Part shown: piece by piece, positions 1 to 11,433 of the stretch
How the letters are laid out: each line of letters begins with the position of its first letter
Position numbering within the stretch: position 1 is the stretch's first letter
Source of the DNA: Mycobacterium sp. DL
GTDB lineage: Bacteria > Actinomycetota > Actinomycetes > Mycobacteriales > Mycobacteriaceae
Length of the DNA stretch: 64,000 nt
NCBI RefSeq assembly: GCF_039729195.1
Contig: NZ_CP155796.1
Span: 2,666,001 to 2,730,000, forward strand
Direction of reading: 5' to 3'
The notes under the pieces: model-generated
What the model was told of the DNA's origin: nothing
The model's database searches: none
What the model saw: the letters and a program-made list of their open reading frames with translations, nothing else
Program-made: the position numbers and the translations under genes

Positions 1-717
1 GACGGCTGGACCTACGACCGGATTGAATGCACCGGCGAGCAACTGCCCGGTGTGGTCGGTGGATTCGGCCCGGAATGGGTGGGGGTATCTGTGACGATGC
101 CGGGTAAGTTCGCTGCGCTGCGCTTCGCCGACGACGCCACCGACCGCGCGAAGTCGGTCGGGTCGGCCAACACCCTGGTGCGTTCGCCGGCAGGCTGGCA
201 TGCCGACAACACCGACATCGACGGTGTGGTGGGTGCGCTGGCCGGGGTGGCGGTGTCGGACCGCGCGATGGTGGTCGGTTCGGGCGGTACCGCGCCCTCG
301 GTGGTCGTGGGACTGGTCGGGCTTGGTGCGCAACACATCTCGGTGGCAGCCCGCAACGCCGACAAGGCGGCGCCGCTGGTCGACCTGGCGATCCGCTGTG
401 GCGTCCGGGCGCAATGGTCTGACGTCGGCGGCGCGGGGCTGGCGGATGCGGTGGCCGGCGTGGACGTCGTGGTGAACACCGTGCCCGCCGACGCTGTCGC
501 GCCCTACGCGCCTGTCCTGGCGGCGACACCGGTTCTGCTCGATGCGATCTACGACCCGTGGCCCACCCCGCTCGCCGCGGCAGTGCTGGCCGCCGGAGGC
601 CGGGTGATCAGCGGGTTGCAGATGCTGCTCAACCAGGCGTTCACGCAGGTCGAGCAGTTCACCGGCCTGCCGGCGCCGAAGGAAGTGATGACGGCCGCCC
701 TCGGCGTCGAGCACTGA
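1..717 (+). CDS. aroE: Shikimate dehydrogenase, 3' part
   Basis: Shikimate dehydrogenase reduces 3-dehydroshikimate to shikimate with NADPH in the cytoplasm. The first codon in the window is already inside the gene (reading frame 1), so roughly the first 30 residues are missing; 238 codons remain before the TGA. Visible family signatures are SVTMPGK, whose Lys is the catalytic residue, the substrate-binding NTD in WHADNTDIDG, the glycine-rich nucleotide loop VVGSGGTAPS, and the C-terminal GLQMLLNQAFTQ helix. It heads the shikimate block that continues with aroC-aroK-aroB. The GTG at 52 is an internal Val, not the start. Confident in identity. Confidence 0.93.
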   Translation, partial: DGWTYDRIECTGEQLPGVVGGFGPEWVGVSVTMPGKFAALRFADDATDRAKSVGSANTLVRSPAGWHADNTDIDGVVGALAGVAVSDRAMVVGSGGTAPSVVVGLVGLGAQHISVAARNADKAAPLVDLAIRCGVRAQWSDVGGAGLADAVAGVDVVVNTVPADAVAPYAPVLAATPVLLDAIYDPWPTPLAAAVLAAGGRVISGLQMLLNQAFTQVEQFTGLPAPKEVMTAALGVEH

Positions 718-769
718 CTCGGCGCAATTGGCGCCGTGGAGGGTCCTGCCGCGGCCTTAGCCTGAGCAG

Positions 770-1210
770 GTGGGGCCGGTCTGGCAGGCAGTTGCGGTCA
801 TCAGCGCGGCCTGTTGGCTGATTGTGTTGAGCGTCTTCGACATTCGGCAGCGGCGACTGCCGAATGTGCTCACCTTGCCCGGAGCGGGAGTGGTTCTCGG
901 CGGCGCGGCGCTGACCGGCCATGGGGGGACCGCCGCGGTGGGTGCGGCGGCGATGTTCGCGGCGTACGCGTTGGTGCACGTCGTCGCGCCGCAGGCGATG
1001 GGTGCCGGCGACGTCAAACTCGCGATCGGCCTGGGTGCACTCACCGGTGCGTTCGGACCCGAGGTGTGGCTGTCGGCCGCGATGGGAGCGTCGGCGCTGA
1101 CGGGCCTGCTGGGACTGATTCAGCTGCTCCGCGGTGACCGATCGCCGCTGCCGCACGGCCCGTCGATGTGCCTGGCCGCGGCGGCTTCGGTGGCGACGGT
1201 GGTCATCTAG
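770..1210 (+). CDS. A24-family prepilin peptidase-like membrane protein
   Basis: A 146-residue polytopic membrane protein of the type IV prepilin peptidase (A24) family, which cleaves class III leader peptides at the inner face of the membrane. The two expected active-site aspartates are present: one in [10 protein letters not shown] near residue 23 and one in the GAGDVKL motif near residue 82. The N-terminal methylase domain of PilD is absent, as in other short actinobacterial forms. It begins at GTG 770, 52 nt after aroE. M. tuberculosis has a comparable gene beside aroE (Rv2551c). No pilin or secretion ATPase gene is nearby, so its substrate cannot be named from this window. Confidence 0.82.
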   Translation: MGPVWQAVAVISAACWLIVLSVFDIRQRRLPNVLTLPGAGVVLGGAALTGHGGTAAVGAAAMFAAYALVHVVAPQAMGAGDVKLAIGLGALTGAFGPEVWLSAAMGASALTGLLGLIQLLRGDRSPLPHGPSMCLAAAASVATVVI

Positions 1211-1259
1211 GCCTTGCGCAGTTTCGGGTGGATACCCGCGCCGTGCGAAAATGGGACCC

Positions 1260-2470
1260 GTGTTGCGATGGACGACTGCAGGCGAATCCCACGGCCGCGC
1301 GTTGGTGGCCATGGTCGAAGGCATGGTCGCCGGTGTCCAGGTGACCTCACAGGACATAGCGGGGGAGTTGGCGCGCAGGCGACTCGGCTACGGCCGGGGC
1401 GCGCGAATGAAGTTCGAGCAGGACCAGATCACCGTGCTGGCAGGCCTGCGTCACGGCCTGACTCTTGGCGGTCCCATCGCCATCGAGATCGGCAACACCG
1501 AATGGCCGAAATGGGAAACGGTGATGGCCGCCGATCCCGTCGATCCGGCCGTGCTGGCCGACAGCGCCGCCCGCAACGCCCCGCTGACCAGGCCGCGGCC
1601 CGGGCACGCCGACTACGCGGGCATGCTCAAATACGGCTTCGACGACGCTCGTCCGGTGCTGGAACGTGCCAGTGCCCGGGAGACGGCGGCCCGGGTGGCC
1701 GCAGGCTCCGTCGCTCGCGCGTTCCTCAAGCAGGCGTTCGGCGTCGAGATCGTCTCCCATGTGATCTCCATCGGAGCCTCCGAACCGTATGACGGGCCGC
1801 CGCCGCTGGCCACGGACCTGGCCGCGATCGATGCCAGCCCGGTGCGTGCCTTCGCCGAGGCGAGTGAACAGCTGATGATCGCCGAGATCGAGGCCGCCAA
1901 GCGCGATGGCGACACCCTCGGTGGGGTGGTCGAGGTGGTGGCTCACGGCCTGCCCGTGGGGCTGGGGTCGTTCACCAGTGGTGACAGCCGGCTCGACAGT
2001 CAGTTGGCCGCCGCGGTGATGGGCATTCAGGCCATCAAGGGTGTGGAGATCGGCGACGGCTTCGAGACCGCGCGCAGGCGCGGCAGCGTCGCGCACGACG
2101 AGATCTATCCCGGTCCCGACGGTGTCATGCGGTCGACCAACCGTGCCGGCGGACTCGAGGGCGGAATGACCAACGGGCTACCCGTCCGGGTACGCGCGGC
2201 GATGAAGCCGATCTCGACGGTGCCCCGGGCGTTGGCCACCGTGGACATGTCCACCGGGGAGGAAGCGGTGGCCATCCATCAGCGTTCGGACGTGTGTGCC
2301 GTTCCGGCCGCCGGCGTCGTGGTCGAAACGATGGTGGCGCTGGTGCTGGCGCGCGCCGCGCTGGAGAAGTTCGGCGGTGACTCGCTGGGTGAGACACGCG
2401 CCAACGCCGACACCTACCTGCGAGCGGTGGCCGCCCGCGAGCCCACCGGTGCCGCCCGGGCGTCGGGCTG

Positions 2471-2471
<1 letters not shown>
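1260..2471 (+). CDS. aroC: Chorismate synthase
   Basis: Converts 5-enolpyruvylshikimate 3-phosphate to chorismate with reduced FMN as catalyst. The 403-residue product has the family signatures [10 protein letters not shown] at the N-terminus, [10 protein letters not shown], the [15 protein letters not shown] block and FGGDSL at the end. The reading frame is open from 1134, but homologues begin with MLRW-TAGESHG, so GTG 1260 is chosen; ATG 1251, three codons upstream, is the alternative. Neither start has a strong Shine-Dalgarno sequence. Its TGA overlaps the aroK ATG by one base, so the two are probably translationally coupled. Confidence 0.95.
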
Positions 2472-4823
<2,352 letters not shown>

Positions 4824-4831
4824 GAGGCCAC

Positions 4832-4848
4832 ACCTTAGCGAGTAGCGT
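4832..4848. promoter_or_regulatory. Compact divergent promoter pair for the membrane protein gene and pepQ
   Basis: TAAGGT (minus strand, 4837 to 4832) ends 8 nt before ATG 4823, and TAGCGT (plus strand, 4843-4848) ends 8 nt before GTG 4857. Both fit the mycobacterial TANNNT -10 pattern at leaderless spacing. The two hexamers lie 5 bp apart, so polymerase on one side should exclude polymerase on the other. Confidence 0.5.
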
Positions 4849-4856
4849 CACCGACT

Positions 4857-5951
4857 GTGACTATTTCCCAGCGCCGCGACAGATTGCGCCAACGCCTGGC
4901 GACGGCCGAAATCGACGCTCTGCTGGTATCGGACCTGGTCAACGTCCGTTATCTGTCCGGATTCACCGGCTCGAATGCGGCACTTCTGATTCTCGCCGAT
5001 GACGAAACGCCGGTGCTCGCCACCGATGGGCGCTACCGCACCCAGGCTGCAGTGCAAGCGACCGGCGCCGAGATCGTCATCGAACGGGCCTGCGGGCCGC
5101 ATCTGGTGAGCCGGGCCGCTGACGCCGGCATCCGCAGGGTGGGTTTCGAGAGCCATGTGGTGACCGTCGACGCGTTCGCCGCGTTGACACGCGCGGCGGG
5201 TGAGCGCTGTGAGCTGGTGCGTGCCGGCGGCACGGTGGAGGGTCTTCGCGAGGTCAAAGACGCCGGGGAGGTCGCGCTGTTGCGGTTGGCCTGCGAGGCG
5301 GCCGACGCCGCGCTGAAAGACCTGGTGGATCGCGGCGGGTTGCGGCCGGGTCGCACCGAGAAGGACGTCAGGCGTGAGCTGGAGGCGTTGATGCTCGACC
5401 ACGGCGCCGACGGGCCGTCGTTCGAGACCATCGTCGCGACCGGTGCCAACTCGGCGATCCCGCATCACCGGCCCACGGACGCGGTGCTGGCCGCAGGCGA
5501 CTTCGTCAAGATCGACTTCGGTGCCCTGGTGTGCGGTTATCACTCCGACATGACACGGACCTTTGTGCTCTCGCCGATCGCGCAGTGGCAACAGGACGTC
5601 TACGACCTGGTCGCCGCCGCGCAGCGGGCCGGCCGGGAGGCGCTCGCGCCCGGCGTCCTGCTGAGCGACGTCGACGCGGCGTCCCGCGCGGTGATCGGCG
5701 ACGCGGGCTTTGCCGACAACTTCGGCCACGGCCTCGGGCACGGCGTGGGTCTGCAGATCCACGAAGCGCCGGGAATCAACGCCACGGCCGCCGGTACACT
5801 GCTTGCTGGCTCCGCGGTGACCGTGGAGCCAGGTGTTTATCTGCCCGACCGTGGCGGCGTCCGAATCGAGGACACGTTGGTCGTCGGCAGTGATGCGGAT
5901 GACACCCCCGACTTGCTGACCCGGTTCCCCAAGGAACTGGCGATCCTCTAG
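4857..5951 (+). CDS. pepQ: M24-family Xaa-Pro dipeptidase/aminopeptidase
   Basis: A cytoplasmic metallopeptidase of the creatinase/prolidase fold, expected to cleave X-Pro bonds. The 364-residue protein has an N-terminal creatinase-like domain (residues 1-125) and a pita-bread catalytic domain. All five metal ligands are visible: Asp in VKIDFG, Asp in HSDMTRTF, His in GHGLGHGVG, Glu in VEPGVYL and Glu in RIEDTL. Gene order pepQ-efp-nusB is the mycobacterial arrangement (Rv2535c in M. tuberculosis). GTG 4857 is chosen; a -10 hexamer at 4843-4848 suggests leaderless expression. Whether it acts as dipeptidase or aminopeptidase is not decided by sequence. Confidence 0.88.
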   Translation: MTISQRRDRLRQRLATAEIDALLVSDLVNVRYLSGFTGSNAALLILADDETPVLATDGRYRTQAAVQATGAEIVIERACGPHLVSRAADAGIRRVGFESHVVTVDAFAALTRAAGERCELVRAGGTVEGLREVKDAGEVALLRLACEAADAALKDLVDRGGLRPGRTEKDVRRELEALMLDHGADGPSFETIVATGANSAIPHHRPTDAVLAAGDFVKIDFGALVCGYHSDMTRTFVLSPIAQWQQDVYDLVAAAQRAGREALAPGVLLSDVDAASRAVIGDAGFADNFGHGLGHGVGLQIHEAPGINATAAGTLLAGSAVTVEPGVYLPDRGGVRIEDTLVVGSDADDTPDLLTRFPKELAIL

Positions 5952-5972
5952 AGGCTAGGAGAACAACCCACC

Positions 5973-6536
5973 GTGGCATCGACCGCAGACTTCAAGAACG
6001 GGCTCGTCCTGCAGATCGACGGCCAGCTCTGGCAGATCGTCGAGTTCCAGCACGTCAAGCCTGGTAAGGGTCCGGCCTTCGTGCGGACGAAGCTGAAGAA
6101 CGTGCTGTCCGGGAAGGTCGTCGACAAGACCTACAACGCCGGGGTGAAGGTGGAGACCGCGACGGTGGACCGCCGGGACGCCACGTACCTGTACCGCGAC
6201 GGCTCGGACTTCGTGTTCATGGACAGCGAGGACTTCGAGCAGCATTCGTTGGCCGAGTCGTTGGTCGGCCGGGCCGCGGGGTTCCTGCTGGAGAGCATGC
6301 CGGTGCAGATCGCGTTCCACGACGGGGCGGCGCTGTACCTCGAGTTGCCGGTGACGGTCGAGGTCCTGGTCGCGTCCACGGAGCCGGGCCTGCAGGGTGA
6401 CCGGTCCAGCGCGGGCACCAAGCCCGCAACTCTGGAGACCGGCGCCGAGATCCAGGTCCCGTTGTTCGTCAACACCGGCGACAAGCTCAAAGTGGATACC
6501 CGTGACGGCAATTACCTGGGAAGGGTCAATGCCTGA
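5973..6536 (+). CDS. efp: Elongation factor P
   Basis: A 187-residue translation factor that binds beside the ribosomal P site and rescues stalling at polyproline stretches. It has the KOW-like N-terminal domain with the loop [17 protein letters not shown], whose Lys is the tip residue facing the peptidyl-transferase centre. Two OB-like domains follow, ending with the typical [11 protein letters not shown]. Start GTG 5973 is supported by AGGAGA at 5957-5962. It lies 21 nt after pepQ and overlaps nusB by 8 nt. No EpmA/EpmB modification gene is in the window. Confidence 0.97.
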   Translation: MASTADFKNGLVLQIDGQLWQIVEFQHVKPGKGPAFVRTKLKNVLSGKVVDKTYNAGVKVETATVDRRDATYLYRDGSDFVFMDSEDFEQHSLAESLVGRAAGFLLESMPVQIAFHDGAALYLELPVTVEVLVASTEPGLQGDRSSAGTKPATLETGAEIQVPLFVNTGDKLKVDTRDGNYLGRVNA

Positions 6537-7017
6537 CCGTAAGGGCGACCGGGGACGTCACCAGGCCCGCAAGCGCGCCGTCGACCTGCTGTTCGAGGCC
6601 GAAGCGCGCGGGATGACCCCAGCCGAGGTGGCTACATCGCGAAATGCGTTGGCGCATCACGAATCCGAGATGGCTCAACTCAATCCCTACACGGTGACGG
6701 TGGCCAGCGGGGTCACCGAGCACTCGGCGCACGTCGACGATCTGATCTCGGCGCACCTGCAGGGTTGGACACTGGACCGGTTGCCCGCGGTCGACCGGGC
6801 CATCCTTCGTGTCGCCGTGTGGGAACTGCTGCATGCCGAGGACGTCCCCGAACCGGTTGCCGTCGACGAGGCCGTCGAACTGGCCAAGCAACTGTCGACA
6901 GACGACTCGCCTGGCTTCGTTAACGGCGTGCTCGGCCAGATCATGCTGGTGACGCCGCAGATCAGAGCCGCGGCCGACGCGGTGCAGGGTGCCCGCGAGG
7001 GCAGTGACGGCACGTAG
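6529..7017 (+). CDS. nusB: Transcription antitermination protein NusB
   Basis: Binds boxA RNA with NusE (S10) and supports rRNA antitermination. The product of 162 residues has the typical start [19 protein letters not shown] and the C-terminal [41 protein letters not shown] signatures. The frame is open further upstream, but ATG 6529 matches homologues and overlaps the end of efp by 8 nt, indicating translational coupling. The next gene starts on the base after its stop codon. Confidence 0.96.
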   Translation: MPDRKGDRGRHQARKRAVDLLFEAEARGMTPAEVATSRNALAHHESEMAQLNPYTVTVASGVTEHSAHVDDLISAHLQGWTLDRLPAVDRAILRVAVWELLHAEDVPEPVAVDEAVELAKQLSTDDSPGFVNGVLGQIMLVTPQIRAAADAVQGAREGSDGT

Positions 7018-7563
7018 ATGGGTGCGCCGCAGGACTGGGCTCCGTACTCCAGCGTCAACGAGGCTGCGAGGGTGTACCTGCGGGACCCCGACCTGGCGCT
7101 CGATCAGTTGCGCTCAGTCGTCGAACCGGCGTTGGTCAAGTCGTTTGTGATGTCGCGCGGGTTCACCGAACGATCCTGGGGTGAGGCTCTGTGGCAGGAG
7201 GTGCTCGTCACCGACGGCCACCGATTGATCATGTGGCGCGCCGACGACGACATGTCCAGTGCGGCCGAACCGGGCGAGCCGCACCGCATCCTTCTTGCCT
7301 CGGTTCGGTCGATCCTGTTGTCCACCATCACCGATCAGGTCCTGTCCAACGAGTACGAGGTGCTCAGCGACGGCACCCGTCGCCTCTCAGAGGTGAAGTT
7401 GCGGATTTACACCCAACTGGTCACCCGGGCGCGCCAGCGATCGGCGACGGACACCGATCTCTATTGCGAGTCCTTCCGTTTCGTGAAGTCGGTGGACAAC
7501 GGTGGCCTGGCACAGATGCAGCGACTGCTGCAATTCGGCAGGGTGCTGTCGCGTTCGATGTAG
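7018..7563 (+). CDS. Conserved mycobacterial hypothetical protein (Rv2532c-like position)
   Basis: A soluble 181-residue protein without signal peptide or membrane helices. It starts one base after the nusB stop and so belongs to the pepQ-efp-nusB transcription unit. I recognise no catalytic motif. It is rich in charged residues, with a basic C-terminal part (QLVTRARQRSATD). Its place after nusB matches the uncharacterised Rv2532c in M. tuberculosis. Function unknown; a link to translation or transcription is suggested only by position. Confidence 0.72.
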   Translation: MGAPQDWAPYSSVNEAARVYLRDPDLALDQLRSVVEPALVKSFVMSRGFTERSWGEALWQEVLVTDGHRLIMWRADDDMSSAAEPGEPHRILLASVRSILLSTITDQVLSNEYEVLSDGTRRLSEVKLRIYTQLVTRARQRSATDTDLYCESFRFVKSVDNGGLAQMQRLLQFGRVLSRSM

Positions 7564-7634
7564 CGCGAGCACCCCTCGGCGCCGTCGGCGGCACTGATCA
7601 ACAGCTGCTGAACAATATGTGCACAACCTTGCGC

Positions 7635-7654
7635 GTCGGGACACCCGTCCCGAC
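7635..7654 (+). terminator. Perfect 8-bp inverted repeat after the efp-nusB unit
   Basis: GTCGGGAC-ACCC-GTCCCGAC forms a perfect 8-bp stem with a 4-nt loop, 72 nt after the stop of the preceding gene. No T-tract follows, as is common in mycobacteria, so it could be a terminator or a structured leader of the next gene, which starts at 7692. Confidence 0.5.
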
Positions 7655-7691
7655 GATGGAGGGGAATTCAGGCTCGAGCGAGAGGTGGCGC

Positions 7692-8540
7692 GTGACGGTT
7701 TCCCCGGCAGTGGAGCGCATCCGCAGGCCGCACTGGTCGTTGGCCCGCACCTGGCTGTTGCAGCCGGGGCTCCCGGCTGGCGCAGATGCCTTCGATGCCG
7801 CCGTCGCCGGCAATGCCGATGTGGTGGTGCTCGACGTCGAGGACGGACTGCCGGACGTCCAGAAGCCCGCGGGCAGACAAGCGGTGGCCGAGTGGCTGTA
7901 CACCGGAGGCCGGGCGTGGGTCCGGATCAGCAGCGTGACCACCGCCGCGTGGCGTGACGACCTCGACGTGCTCGCCGGAGCACCCGGACTCGCGGGCGTG
8001 ATGCTCGCCAAGGCTGAATCGGCCGACCAGGTCGCCGCGACCGCCGCTCGCCTGCCTGACGGCACCCCTGTGGTGGCGCTGATCGAATCCGCACTCGGCA
8101 TCGAGTCGGCTCTCGACATCGCCCGTGCCCCCGCATGTGCGCGAATTGCTTTCGGGATCGGGGACTTTCGCCGCGATACCGGGATGTCCGGCGAGCCGGC
8201 GATGCTTGCGTATCCGCGTGCCCGGTTGGTGATCGCCAGCCGAGCCGCCGGACTGCCCGCACCCATCGACGGGCCGACGCTGCGCAATCGGAACGCTGAG
8301 TTGCCCGGCGATACCGTGGTCGCGAAGTCCGCAGGAATGACCGGACGGCTGTGCCTGGACGACTCGCACGCGCAGACCATCAACGATCTGCTGAGCCCGT
8401 CGCCCCTGGAGATCGACGAGGCGCGGCGCACGCTGGCGCGTCTCGACGCACCGTCGGCGCACTATGACGGCAGCGCCGGGCCGACTCGCGCCCGCGCAGA
8501 AGCTGTGCTGGATCTGGCAGCCAAACTCGACGTCATCTAG
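7692..8540 (+). CDS. CitE-like CoA ester lyase (HpcH/HpaI family)
   Basis: A 282-residue TIM-barrel protein of the citrate lyase beta-subunit/malyl-CoA lyase family, whose members make or break C-C bonds in CoA esters. Family marks are LDVEDGLPD (early metal/acid segment), WVRISS, ALIESALGIESA with a metal-binding Glu, and FGIGDFRRDTG with a metal-binding Asp. CitD and CitF are absent, so it is not part of citrate lyase; stand-alone CitE-like enzymes act on malyl- or citramalyl-type CoA esters. Start GTG 7692 follows GAGAGG; ATG 7656 is an in-frame alternative. The exact substrate is unknown. Confidence 0.8.
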   Translation: MTVSPAVERIRRPHWSLARTWLLQPGLPAGADAFDAAVAGNADVVVLDVEDGLPDVQKPAGRQAVAEWLYTGGRAWVRISSVTTAAWRDDLDVLAGAPGLAGVMLAKAESADQVAATAARLPDGTPVVALIESALGIESALDIARAPACARIAFGIGDFRRDTGMSGEPAMLAYPRARLVIASRAAGLPAPIDGPTLRNRNAELPGDTVVAKSAGMTGRLCLDDSHAQTINDLLSPSPLEIDEARRTLARLDAPSAHYDGSAGPTRARAEAVLDLAAKLDVI

Positions 8541-8558
8541 CAGTCACGGTCTGCCGGA

Positions 8559-9764
8559 CTACAGATCGAGGCCCTCATAGGTGCGCCGGACGAATTTCGG
8601 TTGCGCGCTTTGCAGTTTCGCCAGCGAGGTGTTGCCGGCGACGGCAGCCGCGGCGTCGACGGTCAGGTTGGGGAGGTTCTGGATGAGATACACCAGGATG
8701 ACGTCGGCCGATGGGTCGGCTTGCCACCACGTGCCGTAGGCGCCTGGCCACGAGAAGGTTCCCGGGCCGCCCGGGCCGAAGAGCTGGCGGGACTTCGTCG
8801 GGTCGGTCACCACGGACAGGTTCAGTCCGAAGCCGCGACCGATCCAGAACGGTGCGCCGAGGAAATCCTGGCGCTTCTGCTCGTCGGTCAGCCGGTCGGT
8901 GCGCATCAGCTCCACAGATTTTTCGGACAGCACGCGGGCGCCGTCGAGGGTGCCGCCGCCGAGCAGCATCCGGGCGAAACGCAGGTAGTCGTCGGCCGTC
9001 GACCAGAGTCCGGCACCGCCGGTGCAGAACGGGGGATCGGCGATGGGTGCGGGTCCCATCACGTCGTGGCGCAGCGTGTTGTCGCCGTCGAGCTGATACA
9101 TCGTGGCCGCCCGACGGCGGCCCGACGGGCCGACGCTGAAACCGGTGTCCGACATGCCCAGCGGGCGCAGGACCCGATCGCCGAGCACCTCGCTCAGCGG
9201 TTTGCCTTCGATACGCGACAACACGATGCCCAGGACGTCGGTGGCGTGGCTGTAGGTCAGGCGCTCACCTGGTTGATGAACCAGGGGCAGCGCCGAGAGC
9301 TCGGCGAGCCACCGATCCTGGTCCTGCCGTGTGGGCAGCTTCCGGTAGGCGTCCGACAGCGGCCCGACCACCGAGAACATGTACGCCAGACCACTGCGGT
9401 GCGTCATCAGATCTTCGACGGTGATGTACCGCTGCGCGGGCACCGTGCGATCGAGCGGACCCCGGGGATCGATCAGCACCCGCATGTCCGCGAGCTCGGG
9501 CAGCCACGTGGCCACCCGGTCGCTCAGTGTGAGCTTCCCCTCCTCGATCAGCGACATCGCGGCCGCCACCGTGACGGGTTTGGTCATCGAGGCGATCCGG
9601 AAGATGGTGTCGCGCTGCATCGGTAGCTGCGCGTCGACATCGCGTTGACCGAGCTCGTTGACCTGGACCACCTCACCGGCATGCCAGACCAGCGTGACCG
9701 CTCCCGCCAGCAGGCCCGCGTCGATGGCTTCCACTATCGAGGCCTTGTTGCGGTCGAGGTTCAT
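8559..9764 (-). CDS. Serine beta-lactamase-like hydrolase/esterase
   Basis: A 401-residue protein of the class C beta-lactamase/DD-peptidase superfamily, most like the family VIII esterases often annotated as LipD/LipE types. The nucleophile motif is S59-M-T-K62, and the second motif is Y171-S-H rather than the Y-x-N of true class C beta-lactamases, which favours an esterase. There is no signal peptide, so it should be cytoplasmic. It converges with the CitE-like gene. A TAATCT -10 hexamer ends 6 nt before ATG 9764, suggesting a leaderless mRNA. Substrate unknown. Confidence 0.82.
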   Translation of the reverse strand: MNLDRNKASIVEAIDAGLLAGAVTLVWHAGEVVQVNELGQRDVDAQLPMQRDTIFRIASMTKPVTVAAAMSLIEEGKLTLSDRVATWLPELADMRVLIDPRGPLDRTVPAQRYITVEDLMTHRSGLAYMFSVVGPLSDAYRKLPTRQDQDRWLAELSALPLVHQPGERLTYSHATDVLGIVLSRIEGKPLSEVLGDRVLRPLGMSDTGFSVGPSGRRRAATMYQLDGDNTLRHDVMGPAPIADPPFCTGGAGLWSTADDYLRFARMLLGGGTLDGARVLSEKSVELMRTDRLTDEQKRQDFLGAPFWIGRGFGLNLSVVTDPTKSRQLFGPGGPGTFSWPGAYGTWWQADPSADVILVYLIQNLPNLTVDAAAAVAGNTSLAKLQSAQPKFVRRTYEGLDL

Positions 9765-9770
9765 TGCGCC

Positions 9771-9776
9771 AGATTA
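9771..9776 (-). promoter_or_regulatory. -10 element of the beta-lactamase-like gene
   Basis: TAATCT on the minus strand, 6 nt before the ATG. It fits TANNNT and leaderless spacing. No clear -35 is seen. Confidence 0.45.
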
Positions 9777-9820
9777 GGTCAGCCGCCCGCGGCCTCGTCG
9801 CCCACCTGCCGTCCGGGTGC

Positions 9821-9826
9821 TAGGCT
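9821..9826 (+). promoter_or_regulatory. -10 element of the pyr operon
   Basis: TAGGCT preceded by TGC, giving an extended -10 (TGC-TAGGCT). Transcription would start near 9833, just upstream of the PyrR-binding element. A convincing -35 is absent, which is usual with extended -10 promoters. Confidence 0.5.
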
Positions 9827-9844
9827 GCCCGAAGTTTTTGACAT

Positions 9845-9880
9845 CCTTTAACGATCCGTCCAGTGAGGCGGAGAAGGAGG
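9845..9880 (+). promoter_or_regulatory. PyrR-binding RNA leader overlapping the pyrR Shine-Dalgarno
   Basis: The leader carries TTTAACGATCCGTCCAGTGA followed by GGCGGAGAAGGAGG. It closely matches the PyrR binding loop known from Bacillus (TTTAA, then TCCAGNGAGGC). CCG and CGG flank the UCC-AGUGAGG loop to form the stem. The 3' side runs into the Shine-Dalgarno AAGGAGG at 9874-9880. In M. smegmatis PyrR represses pyr expression translationally rather than by attenuation. The overlap seen here fits that: PyrR plus UMP would sequester the ribosome binding site. There is no terminator hairpin between this element and the pyrR start. Confidence 0.85.
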
Positions 9881-9892
9881 TCCAGCTCACTC

Positions 9893-10489
9893 GTGGGCTC
9901 GCCCGACCATGCCGGCTCTGAAGCCGAAGCCGCAGATCGTGAGTTGATGTCCGCTGCGGACGTCGGCCGCACCATCGCTCGCATCGCGCACCAGATCATC
10001 GAGAAGACCGCGTTGGACGGCGCTGACGCCCCCCGCGTCGTACTGCTGGGCATTCCGACCCGCGGCGTCACCCTGGCCTCCCGCCTGGCCAGCCACATCG
10101 CCGAGTTCAGCGGTGTCGACGTCGGCCACGGAGCCCTGGACATCACGCTCTACCGTGACGATCTGATGAGCAAGCCGCCGCGCGCGCTCGAGGCCACCTC
10201 GATACCCGACGGCGGGATCGACGGAGCGCTGGTGGTGCTCGTCGACGACGTGCTGTACTCCGGGCGCTCGGTCCGATCGGCCCTCGACGCGCTGCGCGAC
10301 GTCGGCCGCCCGCGAGCCGTGCAGTTGGCGGTGCTCGTGGACCGCGGGCACCGGGAGCTACCGATCCGCGCCGACTACGTGGGCAAGAACGTGCCGACCT
10401 CGCGGGCCGAGAACGTCAAGGTCCGCCTCGCCGAGAACGACGGCCACGACGGCGTCCGGATCGCACCCTACGGAGGGCCTCCCAGGTGA
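9893..10489 (+). CDS. pyrR: Bifunctional pyr operon regulator / uracil phosphoribosyltransferase
   Basis: A 198-residue PyrR, which senses UMP/UTP versus PRPP and binds the pyr leader RNA; it also has weak uracil phosphoribosyltransferase activity. The PRPP-binding loop [13 protein letters not shown], the [20 protein letters not shown] start and the LGIPTRGV segment are clear. The frame is open from 9863, but GTG 9893 lies 12 nt after AAGGAGG and matches homologues. It is the first gene of the pyrimidine operon and overlaps pyrB by 4 nt (GTGA). It probably represses its own operon through the leader at 9845-9880. Confidence 0.96.
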   Translation: MGSPDHAGSEAEAADRELMSAADVGRTIARIAHQIIEKTALDGADAPRVVLLGIPTRGVTLASRLASHIAEFSGVDVGHGALDITLYRDDLMSKPPRALEATSIPDGGIDGALVVLVDDVLYSGRSVRSALDALRDVGRPRAVQLAVLVDRGHRELPIRADYVGKNVPTSRAENVKVRLAENDGHDGVRIAPYGGPPR

Positions 10490-11433
10490 AGCACCTACTT
10501 GCCGCGGCCGACCTGGGTCGCGATGACGCCACGGCGATCCTCGACAACGCCGACAGGTTCCGCCAAGCCCTGTTGGGCCGGGAGGTCAAGAAGCTTCCCA
10601 CCCTGCGGGGCCGCACGATCATCACGATGTTCTACGAGAACTCCACCCGCACCCGGGTGTCGTTCGAAGTGGCCGGCAAGTGGATGAGTGCTGACGTGAT
10701 CAATGTCAGTGCCTCGGGATCCTCTGTGGCCAAGGGGGAATCGCTGCGGGACACCGCGCTGACCCTGCGGGCCGCAGGTGCCGACGCGCTGATCATCCGC
10801 CACCCGGCATCGGGTGCCGCGCAGCAGCTCGCCGCGTGGACGCTGGACGAGGATGGCGGGCCGTCGGTCATCAACGCCGGCGACGGCACCCACGAACACC
10901 CCACCCAGGCTCTGCTCGACGCGTTGACGATCAGGCAGCGTCTGGGCGCCGTCGAGGGCAAGCGGGTGGTGATCGTCGGGGACGTGCTGCACAGCCGGGT
11001 GGCCCGCTCCAACGTGGCGCTGCTGCACACCCTCGGCGCGGAGGTGGTGCTGGTCGCCCCGCCCACCCTGCTCCCCGTCGGCGTGGACTCCTGGCCGGTG
11101 ACCGTGTCCAACGACATCGACGCCGAACTGCCGCTGGCCGATGCCGTGCTGATGCTGCGCGTGCAGGCCGAACGGATGAACGGCGGGTTCTTCCCGTCCT
11201 CTCGCGAGTACTCGGTGCGCTACGGCCTGTCCGAGAAGCGCCAGGCGCAGCTGGCAGAGCACGCTGTGGTGTTGCACCCGGGGCCGATGCTGCGGGGTAT
11301 GGAGATCGCGCATTCGGTGGCTGATTCCCCACAATCTGCAGTACTGCAACAGGTTTCCAATGGCGTGCACGTCCGAATGGCGGTGCTGTTCCACCTGCTC
11401 GTCGGGTCCGAGGCGGAAGCGATCAGCGCATGA
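10486..11433 (+). CDS. pyrB: Aspartate carbamoyltransferase catalytic chain
   Basis: Condenses carbamoyl phosphate with aspartate, the committed step of pyrimidine synthesis. The 315-residue protein has the carbamoyl-phosphate motif [10 protein letters not shown], the [12 protein letters not shown] motif and the C-terminal [11 protein letters not shown]. No pyrI regulatory chain is present, so it should be a PyrI-independent catalytic trimer possibly associated with the pyrC product. It overlaps pyrR and pyrC by 4 nt on either side. Confidence 0.97.
   Translation: MKHLLAAADLGRDDATAILDNADRFRQALLGREVKKLPTLRGRTIITMFYENSTRTRVSFEVAGKWMSADVINVSASGSSVAKGESLRDTALTLRAAGADALIIRHPASGAAQQLAAWTLDEDGGPSVINAGDGTHEHPTQALLDALTIRQRLGAVEGKRVVIVGDVLHSRVARSNVALLHTLGAEVVLVAPPTLLPVGVDSWPVTVSNDIDAELPLADAVLMLRVQAERMNGGFFPSSREYSVRYGLSEKRQAQLAEHAVVLHPGPMLRGMEIAHSVADSPQSAVLQQVSNGVHVRMAVLFHLLVGSEAEAISA

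Noticed and set aside
1134..1259. Longer N-terminus for chorismate synthase
   Set aside because: The extra residues are Arg-rich, overlap the preceding peptidase gene and are absent from homologues.
9774..9792. TTAGGTCAGCC as a second iron box upstream of the beta-lactamase-like gene
   Set aside because: Only the left half resembles the consensus; the right half has no match and the site is not palindromic.
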